Part shown: positions 30,369-39,820 of the stretch, piece after piece
Layout of the letters: every line of letters starts with the position of its first letter
Position numbering within the stretch: the stretch's first letter is position 1
From: Thermogemmatispora sp.
GTDB taxonomy: Bacteria > Chloroflexota > Ktedonobacteria > Ktedonobacterales > Ktedonobacteraceae
NCBI RefSeq assembly: GCF_019683635.1
Contig: NZ_JADGIA010000002.1
Coordinates: 1 to 64,000, forward strand
Direction: 5' to 3'
Length of the DNA: 64,000 nt
The notes under the pieces: generated by a model
What the model was told of the DNA's origin: nothing
Database searches by the model: none
What the model saw: the letters and a program-made list of their open reading frames with translations, nothing else
Position numbers and translations under genes: made by a program

Positions 30369-31052
30369 ATGGAGCAGGCGGAACGCATTGCCATCGATGG
30401 GCCAGCCGGCGCGGGCAAGAGCACGGTAGGAGAGCGCTTAGCGCGCTGTCTGGGCTATCTCTATATTGACACCGGGGCCATGTATCGGGCATTGACCTGG
30501 CTGGCCCTCCAGCGAGGTCTTGATCCCCACGATGGGGAGGCCCTTGGACGGCTGGCGCGCGAGGCCAGCATCGTCATCGGCCATCCTCATATTGACGATG
30601 GACGTCAGTACACAGTGACCGTCAACGGCGAAGACGTCACCTGGGCTATTCGCAGTGCTGAAGTAACCCGCACCGTCTCGCTAGTCTCTTCTCATCCCGA
30701 AGTTCGCAGTGTCCTGATCGAGGCGCAGCGCGCGCTGGCTCGCGCTGGTCGCGTCGTCATGGTGGGGCGAGATATCGGCGCCGTCGTCCTGCCCGATGCC
30801 GAACTGAAGATCTATCTGACGGCCAGCCTGGAGGAGCGCGGGCGTCGACGCTATGCCGAGCTGCTTGAGCGCCTGGGCCCTGATCACCCGGCCCTTCCCT
30901 CGTTTGAGGAAGTGCTCGCCGACATTCGACGCCGCGATGAGATTGACCGCGATAACATGCAGCCGGCGCCCGATGCGATTGTCATCGAGACCGATCATCT
31001 CAGCGTAGCGCAAGTTCTAGAACGCATCTGTCACATTCGGGGAAAGCGATGA
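30369..31052 (+). CDS. cmk: Cytidylate kinase
   Basis: IAIDGPAGAGKSTVGERLARCLGYLYIDTGAMYRALTWLAL; MVGRDIGAVVLPDAELKIYLTAS. Confidence 0.95.
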   Translation: MEQAERIAIDGPAGAGKSTVGERLARCLGYLYIDTGAMYRALTWLALQRGLDPHDGEALGRLAREASIVIGHPHIDDGRQYTVTVNGEDVTWAIRSAEVTRTVSLVSSHPEVRSVLIEAQRALARAGRVVMVGRDIGAVVLPDAELKIYLTASLEERGRRRYAELLERLGPDHPALPSFEEVLADIRRRDEIDRDNMQPAPDAIVIETDHLSVAQVLERICHIRGKR

Positions 31053-31846
31053 AACAGGAAGTCAGCCTCTCCTCCGAGCAGGAACAGCCGGAGAACCGGC
31101 AGCCACTGAAGCGCACGGCCTCCAGCCGGCGTGAAAAAGACCTCTATCAACCCTACGAGACACCGACGCTGATCTATGAGATTCTGCGAGCGCTGGCCGT
31201 GCTCCTGCTGGCCGTGATCGCACGCATGCGCCCGCGCGGTCGTCACCACATTCCGCGTCAGGGTCCCTATATTGTCGCCTCCAATCACCTCGCCTGGACC
31301 GACATCCCTCTCATTCCCATCTACTTGCCCCAGAAGGTCGTCTACATGGCCAAAGAAGAGGTCTTCCAGGGGCGTTTGCGCTGGCTGGCGCGTTTCCTTG
31401 GCGCCTTCCCCGTGCGCCGCGGCGAGGGAGATCGTCAGGCTCTGCGGGCAGCAGAGACCGTGCTGAAGGCTGGTCGCGTGCTGGTGATCTTCCCCGAGGG
31501 CACACGCAGCCGCTCACGCACGCTGGCCCGCGCTCATGCCGGCCTGGGGATGATTGCTCTGCGCACTGGGGTGCCGGTTCTGCCCGTCGCTATCTGGGGA
31601 AGCGAGGACCTCTTCAAGAAGTTCCGTCCCGAAATTCATATTGTCTACGGTGAGCCGCTGCTCTTTAAGCCACAAGGCCCCAAAATTACCCGTGAGGAGA
31701 TCGAAGAGGCCACCGAGCGCGTCATGCGCAGCATTGCCGCACTCTTGCCAGCCTCCTACCGCGGCGTCTACGCCGACGTGCTCCCTCGTTTGGGCGAGGA
31801 GCAAGGAGGGCAAGGGAAGGCAAGCGAGCTGGTTAGCGGTGAGTAA
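31049..31846 (+). CDS. plsC: 1-acyl-sn-glycerol-3-phosphate acyltransferase
   Basis: SNHLAWTDIPLIP (NHxxxxD), FPEGTRSRSRTLARAHAGLGMIAL; ATGA overlap with cmk. Confidence 0.88.
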   Translation: MKQEVSLSSEQEQPENRQPLKRTASSRREKDLYQPYETPTLIYEILRALAVLLLAVIARMRPRGRHHIPRQGPYIVASNHLAWTDIPLIPIYLPQKVVYMAKEEVFQGRLRWLARFLGAFPVRRGEGDRQALRAAETVLKAGRVLVIFPEGTRSRSRTLARAHAGLGMIALRTGVPVLPVAIWGSEDLFKKFRPEIHIVYGEPLLFKPQGPKITREEIEEATERVMRSIAALLPASYRGVYADVLPRLGEEQGGQGKASELVSGE

Positions 31847-31930
31847 CCTGGCAAGGGAAGGACATGAGAGAAACAGGAGGGGGGTAGGAACAGGACGGGC
31901 AGCCTGGCCAGGACCTGGCCGTCGTCGTCT

Positions 31931-31966
31931 CTGATTGGCAGCCTGGCCCCATAGGCTGCCAATCAG
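31931..31966. terminator. Perfect hairpin between convergent genes (possible bidirectional terminator)
   Basis: ctgattggcagcct-ggccccat-aggctgccaatcag; 14-bp perfect stem, weak T-tract. Confidence 0.5.
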
Positions 31967-31996
31967 AAGCAGAAGCGACAGGGCAGAGATCTGGAC

Positions 31997-33244
31997 TCAG
32001 GCGCTAGCGACCAGTTGCCGGACGCGCAGAAGGGCCGCCAGGTAGTCGCGCAGCATCATGGGCAGCAAGAAACGCTCCTGAACGCTGCGATGGGCAGCCT
32101 CACCCATCTGGCGCCACAGCTCGCGCTCCTCTAGTAAGCGCAGCGTATAGCTTGCCGCGCTCTCGGTATCATCGGCGAGGAAGCCGTCGTATCCATGCGT
32201 GATCTGGTAGCGTACCCCAGTCGCCGATGTCCCCACTACCGGCTGATACTTCCACATCGCCTCAGTCACTGTCAGGCCAAACCCCTCACGACTAGAGCGC
32301 TGCAGGATCACCTGCGAAAAGCGCTGGAAGGCATTAACCACCGGCGCGGTCAGCTGAGCCGGGTCCCAAAGCAGATGAATATCGGGATCGTCGCCTGCGC
32401 GCTGTTGTAAATCTGCCAGAATAGCCTGCGCGCGGATGTCATCGCTGGCTTCCAGCGCGCCAACAAGCGCTACCTGGACCTCTGGGTGGCGCTGCTTCAC
32501 CAGGCGATAGATCTCAATCACCTGCCACGGGTTTTTCCAGCGCCCGAAGCGTGAGACCTGCGTAATCAGGGGGCGGGTGGGATCGACACCACTGCCGGCC
32601 AGTAGGGCCATCCCTTCGGTCTCGCTCAAGGGGGCATGGCGCTCGCTAAAGGGATCGATGCCAAGCGTGATCACCGCGGTGCGCCCGGCAGGCAACTGTG
32701 GGAACACCGAGAAGGGCGTATTGAATGTGCACAGCGCATAGGCATCCAGGAATTGACTGATGTACTGGAGCGCCGCGGGATCAGGCCGGGCAGTATCGAT
32801 ATGGTTGAACCATAGGGCCGGGCGCATGTATGGAAACAGCTGCCCCAGAGGAGCGAGCTGGATATCGTGGACGTAGTAGAGATCAGCGCGTTCATCGACG
32901 AGCGGCTGCATGGCGGACCGGAGCGAATCCAGAAACTGACGCTGGTCCTGGGGAGTGATCAGACCCGGCTCGCCTCCCTGCAGCATATCGGTCAGCCGTG
33001 CCATGAAGGTAGCGGCGAACTCGTCGAGTTGAACCACGCGCCAGGTATGAGGAATGCCCAGCTCCCTGGCCAGCGGCAGTAGCACGCGCAGCAAAGCAGC
33101 CACGCCACCACCCTGCGCCGTCGTATTAATATGTAGAACATGCACGCCCTGGAGCGGACGCGCCAGATCGTAAATCTCGGAGAGCAGGGCGTCGCTCACC
33201 AGACCACGAAAGCGTTCCAGTCCAGGTGTTGTCACTGTTGTCAT
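31997..33244 (-). CDS. GT4 glycosyltransferase, trehalose synthase (TreT)-like
   Basis: VLHINTTAQGGGVAALLRVLLPLARELGI; VSRFGRWKNPWQVIEIYRLVKQ; LQRSSREGFGLTVTEAMWKYQPVVG. Confidence 0.78.
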   Translation of the reverse strand: MTTVTTPGLERFRGLVSDALLSEIYDLARPLQGVHVLHINTTAQGGGVAALLRVLLPLARELGIPHTWRVVQLDEFAATFMARLTDMLQGGEPGLITPQDQRQFLDSLRSAMQPLVDERADLYYVHDIQLAPLGQLFPYMRPALWFNHIDTARPDPAALQYISQFLDAYALCTFNTPFSVFPQLPAGRTAVITLGIDPFSERHAPLSETEGMALLAGSGVDPTRPLITQVSRFGRWKNPWQVIEIYRLVKQRHPEVQVALVGALEASDDIRAQAILADLQQRAGDDPDIHLLWDPAQLTAPVVNAFQRFSQVILQRSSREGFGLTVTEAMWKYQPVVGTSATGVRYQITHGYDGFLADDTESAASYTLRLLEERELWRQMGEAAHRSVQERFLLPMMLRDYLAALLRVRQLVASA

Positions 33245-33569
33245 GACCCTCTCCTTCGCCCGCAAGCAGGCGAAAAACGTGGCTCTTGTGAATAATTGAG
33301 CCAGTAGAAGCTGGCTGCCAGCGTATCACAACTGCTTGCTAGCTGGCTTCCATAGGTGATTACAACTGGGCGAACGATTCCATTCCCCCAGCAGCACCTC
33401 TTTTGAGGTGTTTTCTGAGGCAAGAAAGCATTGCTGTTCAGTCAGGGACGGAAGAATCAGGTCAGCCGCCTGACAAAGGGCTATCCTCAAGAGAATATTC
33501 TTGCGATCTCGCGGCCCTCTTCGTGATGAATCTTGTGGCGGACTTCTCTCAAAATGGTGTAGGAAATAC

Positions 33570-33598
33570 TTGACAAACAGCCAGAAGTATGTTATATA
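33570..33598 (+). promoter_or_regulatory. Strong sigma70-type promoter
   Basis: TTGACA(33570-33575)-17 nt-TATATA(33593-33598). Confidence 0.65.
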
Positions 33599-33604
33599 GT
33601 GCCT

Positions 33605-33865
33605 GTCAGGAACTTTTTGGATGCGGTGGCCCCTACACGGGACCTGTTGCCTACAAGCACGAGTCTGGATAAGACATCCTGCATTCAAATGACCCCTCCT
33701 GCGCCAGCCAAATCATCTGCGGAAAAAGGTGATTACGCGCTCTATCGCGATGGATTCTGGGACAGCCCAGCCTGGCGGCGCTGTTTCCCCTGAGTAGTCT
33801 ATTGATTTGATTGCCTGTCCGGCTCCGTCCCTCCTGATGGGACAAGGCAGTTTGCTGTTTTTTTG
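33605..33865 (+). ncRNA. Candidate structured non-coding RNA (6S-like or Y-RNA-like; identity unresolved)
   Basis: Between a consensus promoter and a T7-tailed hairpin; no convincing ORF; ends of a ~188-nt core can pair (UCAGG-AAC at 33606 with GUUUCCCCUGA at 33783-33793). Confidence 0.4.
33812..33864 (+). terminator. Rho-independent terminator candidate
   Basis: TGCCTGTCC...GGACAAGGCA stem (alternative inner gtccc-tcctgat-gggac), followed by GTTTGCTG and TTTTTTT (33858-33864). Confidence 0.6.
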
Positions 33866-34255
33866 TTGTTCACCATCTTCTACAGGGCAGGAAGCGTATA
33901 TGTTGGTCATACTCAAAGATTTACCGGGTCCAGGAGATTACCTACAAACAGCATCTGCGGCGGAATATCCGTTTAAGAGGGATGCCTGGAATCGCCTGGT
34001 GGGCTACGCTTCCGCCACCTTCCTCAGCAGAAGTCTCCTCTGTGCACATCAGCACTTTCTGCGAGGGCGGCAGGCGTAGCTCCCAAAGCTGTCAGCGCCG
34101 GTCGACCCGTGTTCTCTGGTTCCTGTATCCGTCTTTGCCTGCGCGCGCACGCGTGACCCACCGCGACATGCTGTCGTCGTGATTCGTCCCATTTTGCGCG
34201 CTTCTTGCATTTTTTAATCTTATCGTCATGTAGTATTGTGACGGAGAAGCTGCCT

Positions 34256-35629
34256 ATGGACAAGAAGTTGCTCATCGAGTACCTGAATTGCCGCCAGATT
34301 CCGCTGACCGGACAGGAGCAGATGGTGACATTGCATCAGAGACTGTGCGAGGCGGCTCCCGAGTTCTACCTGTACCTGCTGGCTGATCCATTTGCAGATC
34401 TCTCGCACAAGCGAGAGATGCTTGCCAATCTGATTCGCCTGCCAGCAGCCCACACTGTCACCAGGCAGCGTATAGTTGAACAGCTGCGCGTGTTGCCAGC
34501 TGAGGAGGCTCTGCTGGTTGCCGATGTGATCCGGCAGCGACGCATCAATAACCGGCGCGCACGTGAGATCGGCCTGCAGCTGCTGATCGGTCATGAGCAG
34601 TTCCCGCAGCTTGCGGCAGCCCGACGACAGCGGGTCACGCTCTTGTTAAAGCATCTGCTGGGCGAGCGTACGTGGTCTTCGGTCCGGCGCTTCCTGGCGC
34701 AGCCGAGCGAGGTCGGAGAGAAGTTCTTGCAACGCGAGCTGTTGCACTACGCGCCCAATCCGGCTATCGCGCGAGAGACGCTTTGCTTCCTTGCGGGGGT
34801 GCCTTTTGATCCAAGCGACCCCACGCTGGCAAAGCGCATCGCCGCGCGTGAGCAGTTAGAGCACGGGGAGGGTCTCCCGCGCGAGACCCTCTTCGGCCTG
34901 CGCGGCATCTATCATCGCGATATGCCTGCCAGCCGTGTGCGCTCGCTCTCCGCTTCGGAGGCACGGGTCGAGTGCCAGGATGGACCGTTGACTATGCTCT
35001 ATAGGGAGGCCCTCCATCGGGGGGTGAAGAGTGAGAATTACTCTGAGGAGCTGTGGCGGTGTACCGAGCAGGCGGTGGCCTCGCTACCGCTGATCGAAGG
35101 CCGGCTGGCTGTGGTCCTGGATCTGTCGGCCTCGATGACCTCATCGGGCGAGCGAGCCTATCATCCGGCGGCCCTGGCGCTGGCTCTGGTGCATCTGTTG
35201 CAGCAGCGCGTGACTTCGGTGATGCTCTATCAGGTAGGTGGCAGCGCCCTTGCCAGCGAGGAGCTGCTGCCGAGACCACGGGGTGTAACCGATCTGGCAA
35301 GCGCTTTGTTGGAAGCCGCTCGCACGCAGCCGCAGGCGATTCTGCTGATTACTGACGGCTACGAAAATATGCGCTCGGGCGACGCGGCCCTGGTCCTGCA
35401 GGGTATGCGTCTGCTGGGTCTGGCCATGCCTGTCTATCAGGTGGTGCCAGTTTACTCTCGCTCCGAGCGGCTGCAACAGCGCCATCTGGGCGACGATTTC
35501 CTGCTGTTGCCTGTGTTGCATGAGCAAGGAGTGCGTGAGGTGCTGACCAGGCTCTTCCTAGATTACACGGCTGAGTTTATCTCTCCGGTTGATGCGGAAC
35601 AGGTGCAACAACTCTTGCTTAAGAGGTGA
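34256..35629 (+). CDS. Helical-repeat + C-terminal vWA (intact MIDAS) protein, Ro60/TROVE-like architecture
   Basis: MIDAS DLSASMTSS, GVTDLASALL, LLITDGYEN; N-terminal alpha-helical ~270 aa; ATG 34256 (MDKKLLIEYLNCR). Confidence 0.75.
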   Translation: MDKKLLIEYLNCRQIPLTGQEQMVTLHQRLCEAAPEFYLYLLADPFADLSHKREMLANLIRLPAAHTVTRQRIVEQLRVLPAEEALLVADVIRQRRINNRRAREIGLQLLIGHEQFPQLAAARRQRVTLLLKHLLGERTWSSVRRFLAQPSEVGEKFLQRELLHYAPNPAIARETLCFLAGVPFDPSDPTLAKRIAAREQLEHGEGLPRETLFGLRGIYHRDMPASRVRSLSASEARVECQDGPLTMLYREALHRGVKSENYSEELWRCTEQAVASLPLIEGRLAVVLDLSASMTSSGERAYHPAALALALVHLLQQRVTSVMLYQVGGSALASEELLPRPRGVTDLASALLEAARTQPQAILLITDGYENMRSGDAALVLQGMRLLGLAMPVYQVVPVYSRSERLQQRHLGDDFLLLPVLHEQGVREVLTRLFLDYTAEFISPVDAEQVQQLLLKR

Positions 35630-35634
35630 TAACC

Positions 35635-36642
35635 ATGATGGAGATGCAGGTCAAGCAGGAGGCGGCGGAAACCTCTCCTCTTCCAGGGCTGCTGGCCCAC
35701 CTGGCCCCTGGTCCGCTCGTCTCCTGGGGCATGCTGGAGGTCGTCGGCCTTTTCCCGGTCAGCACTGAGCAGGAGCAGAGTCGCGCCCGCTTTGTTCCTC
35801 CTATGCGCTCCCTGGAGGTCGTCGGGTCGCCTGGCTATGGAACGCTCGTGTTGCGCAATCGCGCCACCGATGGTGTGCTGGTGCTGCCCATGCACGTGGC
35901 TTTCTTTCAGCCAGGAGTGCAGAATCACGCAACCAGTCGCGTGCTGCTCCTCGATGCCAGCGAGACCTTGACGGCAGACGATTGCTTCTGCATCCAGCAG
36001 GCTCAGAGCGGCACTCTGCGCCAGGCCCAACAGCGCTTCTGCATGTTGCCTCTGGGGCTGCGCCGCGCGGCCTTCGAGCTGCAGGGCGTCAAGGATTTTA
36101 GTCGCCTCTGGACGGCGATTGCTGCCTACTCGCGCCGCTATGGAGTCAATTACGGTGGCCATCTGGAGCGCTGGCTGCGTCCTAACTTTGCTCAGTTGCT
36201 GCCCTACCGCCAGGCGCTGGAGTGGCAGCCCGGTCAGGTCGGCGCAGCTTTCTTCCTGGCTGGCACGCTGGTCGGGGTAGAGGTGGCTCCTAATAGCGCT
36301 TACTGGGCGGAGTTACTGCCTGTGCTACTGATCTACTGCTATGGCTCAGCCGCCTTGTTGGCCGAGCGTCAGCGCCGCGCTCCATCTCGCCCAACCCTCA
36401 ATCTGGAGGGCCTGCGCGATCTGGACGATCTCCGGCAGCGTCTTGCTGAGGCGCGTCGCCGCGAGCGGGGGGAGCATCTTGCACAGCTTTGTACAGTGAC
36501 TTCGCTCCATAAGCAGGCCCGCCCTGCTGAAAAGCATGCCGGTCTGCGTCTGCTCTCGATCAGCCACGGCGGGTGGCTCGGCCAGATTGTCTACGCCGGC
36601 TCTGAGGTAGTCTATCTGTCGCTGTTCCGCAGCGAGCTGTAA
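35635..36642 (+). CDS. ARPP-1-like domain protein (tentative)
   Basis: SPGYGTLVLRNRATDGVLVLPMHVAFFQPGVQNHATSRVLLLDASETLTADDCFCIQQAQSG; starts 5 bp after the vWA stop. Confidence 0.5.
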   Translation: MMEMQVKQEAAETSPLPGLLAHLAPGPLVSWGMLEVVGLFPVSTEQEQSRARFVPPMRSLEVVGSPGYGTLVLRNRATDGVLVLPMHVAFFQPGVQNHATSRVLLLDASETLTADDCFCIQQAQSGTLRQAQQRFCMLPLGLRRAAFELQGVKDFSRLWTAIAAYSRRYGVNYGGHLERWLRPNFAQLLPYRQALEWQPGQVGAAFFLAGTLVGVEVAPNSAYWAELLPVLLIYCYGSAALLAERQRRAPSRPTLNLEGLRDLDDLRQRLAEARRRERGEHLAQLCTVTSLHKQARPAEKHAGLRLLSISHGGWLGQIVYAGSEVVYLSLFRSEL

Positions 36643-36836
36643 ACTGTTTTCTCGCTGCTTCGTACAAGCGTCGGTCTCTCTTCCTTCTCGAAGCTCGGGC
36701 ACGTTCTTCCCTCGGTTTCCGCCCGGGCTTCCCTTTTTCTGCTCTGCTCTTCTTCCCCCTTTTCCCTGGTTGATAAAAGTAAAAATACCGGCTACACTTT
36801 TAACAGAAGTTCATCGAGGAAAAGGAGATTGAATCT

Positions 36837-37871
36837 GTGGAAACTTCAAGGCCAGAGTCGGAGTGGAACCCCGGCCCACCCCCTTCGTCCGACTCGCCTC
36901 GGCCTCCCCTGGTGAGGTATTGGGGAAACAGCGATTATTGCTATGCGCATAGCCTGGCGATGGCGCTGCAGGCGGCAGGCGCCGAGCGCGACTGGCTCCC
37001 TGAACCAGGTTTCCTGGAATGCCTGACAACCCTCCCTTTCGGTAAGCTCTATCTGGAACTGCCGACAGGACCACAGGTCTTTTTCTCCAACGCTGCTGTT
37101 AACCCCAATCAGGGGATATCGCTGGCGCTGAAGACTCTTGGCTGGAGTTGCCAGGAATGGCCTCCCTCTGACGCTGCTTCTGTTGATGAGCGCCAGGCTC
37201 TAGCTACCTTGCGTGCTGCTGTCGAGGAGCAACCGGCCCTGGTGGGTCCGCTTGACCTGGGGTGGCTGACTTATCATCCCGAGCATAGCCACTTGCGTGG
37301 AGCCGATCACTTCGCTCTGGTGCTGGCAGTCCACGACGAATATCTCTTGCTGCACGATCCTCAAAAGTATCCCTATGCCTGGCTGCCTGTGCGCGACTTC
37401 CTGCAAGCCTGGCGGGCGGAGAAGATCGGCTACCCTCATGCACCTTTCACTCTCCGTATGCGCTTCCAGGCTCAGGAGCGGCCAGCTCCTGAGCGTGCTG
37501 TGCTCATCGCTCGCACCCTGTCTCTCATCCGCGCTCAATTGGGCCAGTCTTTCGAAGGCCCTGTTCTCTATAGTGGCGTGGCCGCGCTGAAACGTCTGAT
37601 GGTCGCTTTGCAGGCTGAGCGCTGGTCGCGCTCGCTGGAGCGCCAGCTTGTGGGTTTCGTTCTGCCTCTCGCCTCCCGGCGCCTGCTCGACGCCGCCCTC
37701 TTTTTAAGCGAGGCCGGTCTGGCTGCTGCCGCTACCTGCCTGCAAGAGCAGGCTTTGCTTTGCGGTAGGGCGCAGTGGTTTCTTGTGCAACGAAAGCGTC
37801 AGGCCCTCCAAGACTGCTTGCAGCGTCTGGTCGTTCTAGAAAAAGAGCTACCCGCCTTGCTTGCTGACTGA
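36837..37871 (+). CDS. Putative papain/C39-like cysteine protease fold (BtrH-N-like)
   Basis: WGNSDYCYAHSLAMAL (Cys), GADHFALVLAVHDEYLLLHDPQKY (His, Asp); GTG start. Confidence 0.55.
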   Translation: METSRPESEWNPGPPPSSDSPRPPLVRYWGNSDYCYAHSLAMALQAAGAERDWLPEPGFLECLTTLPFGKLYLELPTGPQVFFSNAAVNPNQGISLALKTLGWSCQEWPPSDAASVDERQALATLRAAVEEQPALVGPLDLGWLTYHPEHSHLRGADHFALVLAVHDEYLLLHDPQKYPYAWLPVRDFLQAWRAEKIGYPHAPFTLRMRFQAQERPAPERAVLIARTLSLIRAQLGQSFEGPVLYSGVAALKRLMVALQAERWSRSLERQLVGFVLPLASRRLLDAALFLSEAGLAAAATCLQEQALLCGRAQWFLVQRKRQALQDCLQRLVVLEKELPALLAD

Positions 37872-38024
37872 CTTCCTTGGGGACATGGGGCAAATACCTG
37901 AGCGAGAGAGGAGAGCCTGGGGCCTGCCGCTGGCTGGCTTATCCCTGAAGCTATGTGCTAGAATAAAGGCTGAGCTGGTTACTGCCAAACTCCTCCTGTA
38001 GCATCTCTACACTACCATACGCTT

Positions 38025-38726
38025 ATGAACAACTTCCACGCAGATCGACAGAAGCCATCGACTCAGCCTTTACCGGTCACTGTGGACACGACGCCTGCTC
38101 TCCAGGAGACGAGGGAGCCGCCGCCATCGGTCTGGGAGCTGCTGCGTATCTGGGCCTTGATTGGCCTGCAATCCTTCGGCGGCGGCTCTTCGACACTCTT
38201 GCTGATCCAACGTGAGTTTACTGAACGGCATCGCTGGCTGACGATTGAGGAATTTGCCCGTGACTGGAATCTCTGTATTATGACCCCGGGCATCAATCTG
38301 GTAGCGATCACTGTGCTCATTGGGCGCAAGCTCGCTGGAAGCTGGGGCGTCCTCGTCTCGTTGCTGGGTTTGCTGCTACCGAGTGCGGCGATCACCACCC
38401 TCATCGCCGCCGGCTTTCAGGAGATTCAGCACCTGGCCTTTGTCGATGCCATGTTCCGCGGGGTAGTGCCTGCGACAGCTGGGATCATGCTGGTAGTGGC
38501 TATCAACTTTGCCCGCCCACTACTGAAACAGGGCTATCAGGAAGGCATCGGCATGTTGCTGCTCAGCCTGGCCTTCATTGCTCTGGTGACCCTGGCGCTT
38601 ATCGTTGGCAAAATCGCTGTGGTCTTCGTTGTGGTGGCCTCCGCTCTCGCGGGTAGATTGCTCTTCGTCCGAGCACCTTCCCTGGCCACAGCAGAGCAGC
38701 AGTCTGATAACAAGGAGCAGCCATGA
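38025..38726 (+). CDS. chrA: Chromate transporter (CHR family), N-half-type short protein
   Basis: WALIGLQSFGGGSSTLLLIQREFTERHRWLTIEEFARDWNLCIMTPGINLVAI. Confidence 0.88.
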   Translation: MNNFHADRQKPSTQPLPVTVDTTPALQETREPPPSVWELLRIWALIGLQSFGGGSSTLLLIQREFTERHRWLTIEEFARDWNLCIMTPGINLVAITVLIGRKLAGSWGVLVSLLGLLLPSAAITTLIAAGFQEIQHLAFVDAMFRGVVPATAGIMLVVAINFARPLLKQGYQEGIGMLLLSLAFIALVTLALIVGKIAVVFVVVASALAGRLLFVRAPSLATAEQQSDNKEQP

Positions 38727-39259
38727 AGAATCCTTTTCTCTATTTCTGGCTGTTTCTCAAAGCCTCGCTCTTCTCAACCGGCGGTTTCAGCAATTTTCTC
38801 AGCCTGCATCAGGATTTGCTGGCTAACCACTGGGCTGAAGAGAGCGACTTTAGCCAGGCCCTGGTCATTGGCCAATTGAGTCCTGGACCAAACGGTCTCT
38901 GGGTCATTGCCCTGGGTTACCTGACCTATGGCTATCTGGGGGCTGCTCTGGCGCTGCTGGCGATCATGATTCCGCCGTTTGTGGCGCTGATCTGGGAGAC
39001 GCTGTATCAGCGCCTTGGGGGACTGCGCTGGGTCGAGGCGCTGATGCGCGGGGTCTCGCTGGCAGTGGTTGGAATCACTGTGGGTAATACCTGGACAATC
39101 ATCGGCCATAGCGCCAGCGATTGGCGGGCCTGGGTCATTGGATCTGCTGCCTGCCTGCTGGCATTGAGTCGGCGCGTGCATGTCTTTGTCATTCTGCTAT
39201 TGGCCGCTGGGGCCGGCCTTCTCCTTTACGGAGGTCTGACGCTACCCTGGTGGCACTGA
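38723..39259 (+). CDS. chrA: Chromate transporter (CHR family), second short protein
   Basis: FLKASLFSTGGFSNFLSLHQDLL...QALVIGQLSPGPNGLWVIALGYLTYGYLGA; ATGA overlap with the previous gene. Confidence 0.88.
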   Translation: MKNPFLYFWLFLKASLFSTGGFSNFLSLHQDLLANHWAEESDFSQALVIGQLSPGPNGLWVIALGYLTYGYLGAALALLAIMIPPFVALIWETLYQRLGGLRWVEALMRGVSLAVVGITVGNTWTIIGHSASDWRAWVIGSAACLLALSRRVHVFVILLLAAGAGLLLYGGLTLPWWH

Positions 39260-39820
39260 GCGCGCTCGCTGGCTGCTGGCTGGCGTTGCGCTGGCTATGG
39301 AGACGGACTGAGGGTAAGACTGGCTGCCTGTCAAGGCACTGTCCTTTCGTTCAGAGGCGGCCAGCGCTCTTTACGCTATACTAATACATGAGGCAAGCTT
39401 GACCTGGCTTGCCCGTTGGCGTCGCATCTGGCTGGTGGGGAGATGTCGGGGCAAGCACAGTCGGCGGACGGTCGACGCTCCTGTGTGGCCTGACGGAAAG
39501 GTATGCATCTGCTTGACAATCGCATATCTTATCGAATACAACTAAACAGGAGAGTGCTCTAGTGCTGGCTGACGCGACGCGACGCTCTGGCCAGTCCCTC
39601 GACTGCCCCATGTGCTCGGGCGCGCATGCTCGTGTACATGCGTATCTGTGTCTGCCCGCTTGCCGGACCTGCTGCCCTGCTGCCGGGTCCGGTTCGCTTT
39701 TCTCTCCTTTGCCCGCCAGCTAGCGCTAGCGCAGGCGAGTGGAACGAGTCGGGCCAGGGCTAGCTCGCTCTCTGAAGCGCCATCCTGGCAATCTCTTGGG
39801 TGTAAAAAAGGAGAAGGTCT

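Noticed and set aside
38025-39259. Split chromate transporter as a frameshifted pseudogene
   Set aside because: Two short CHR proteins encoded in tandem with ATGA overlap is a known functional arrangement.
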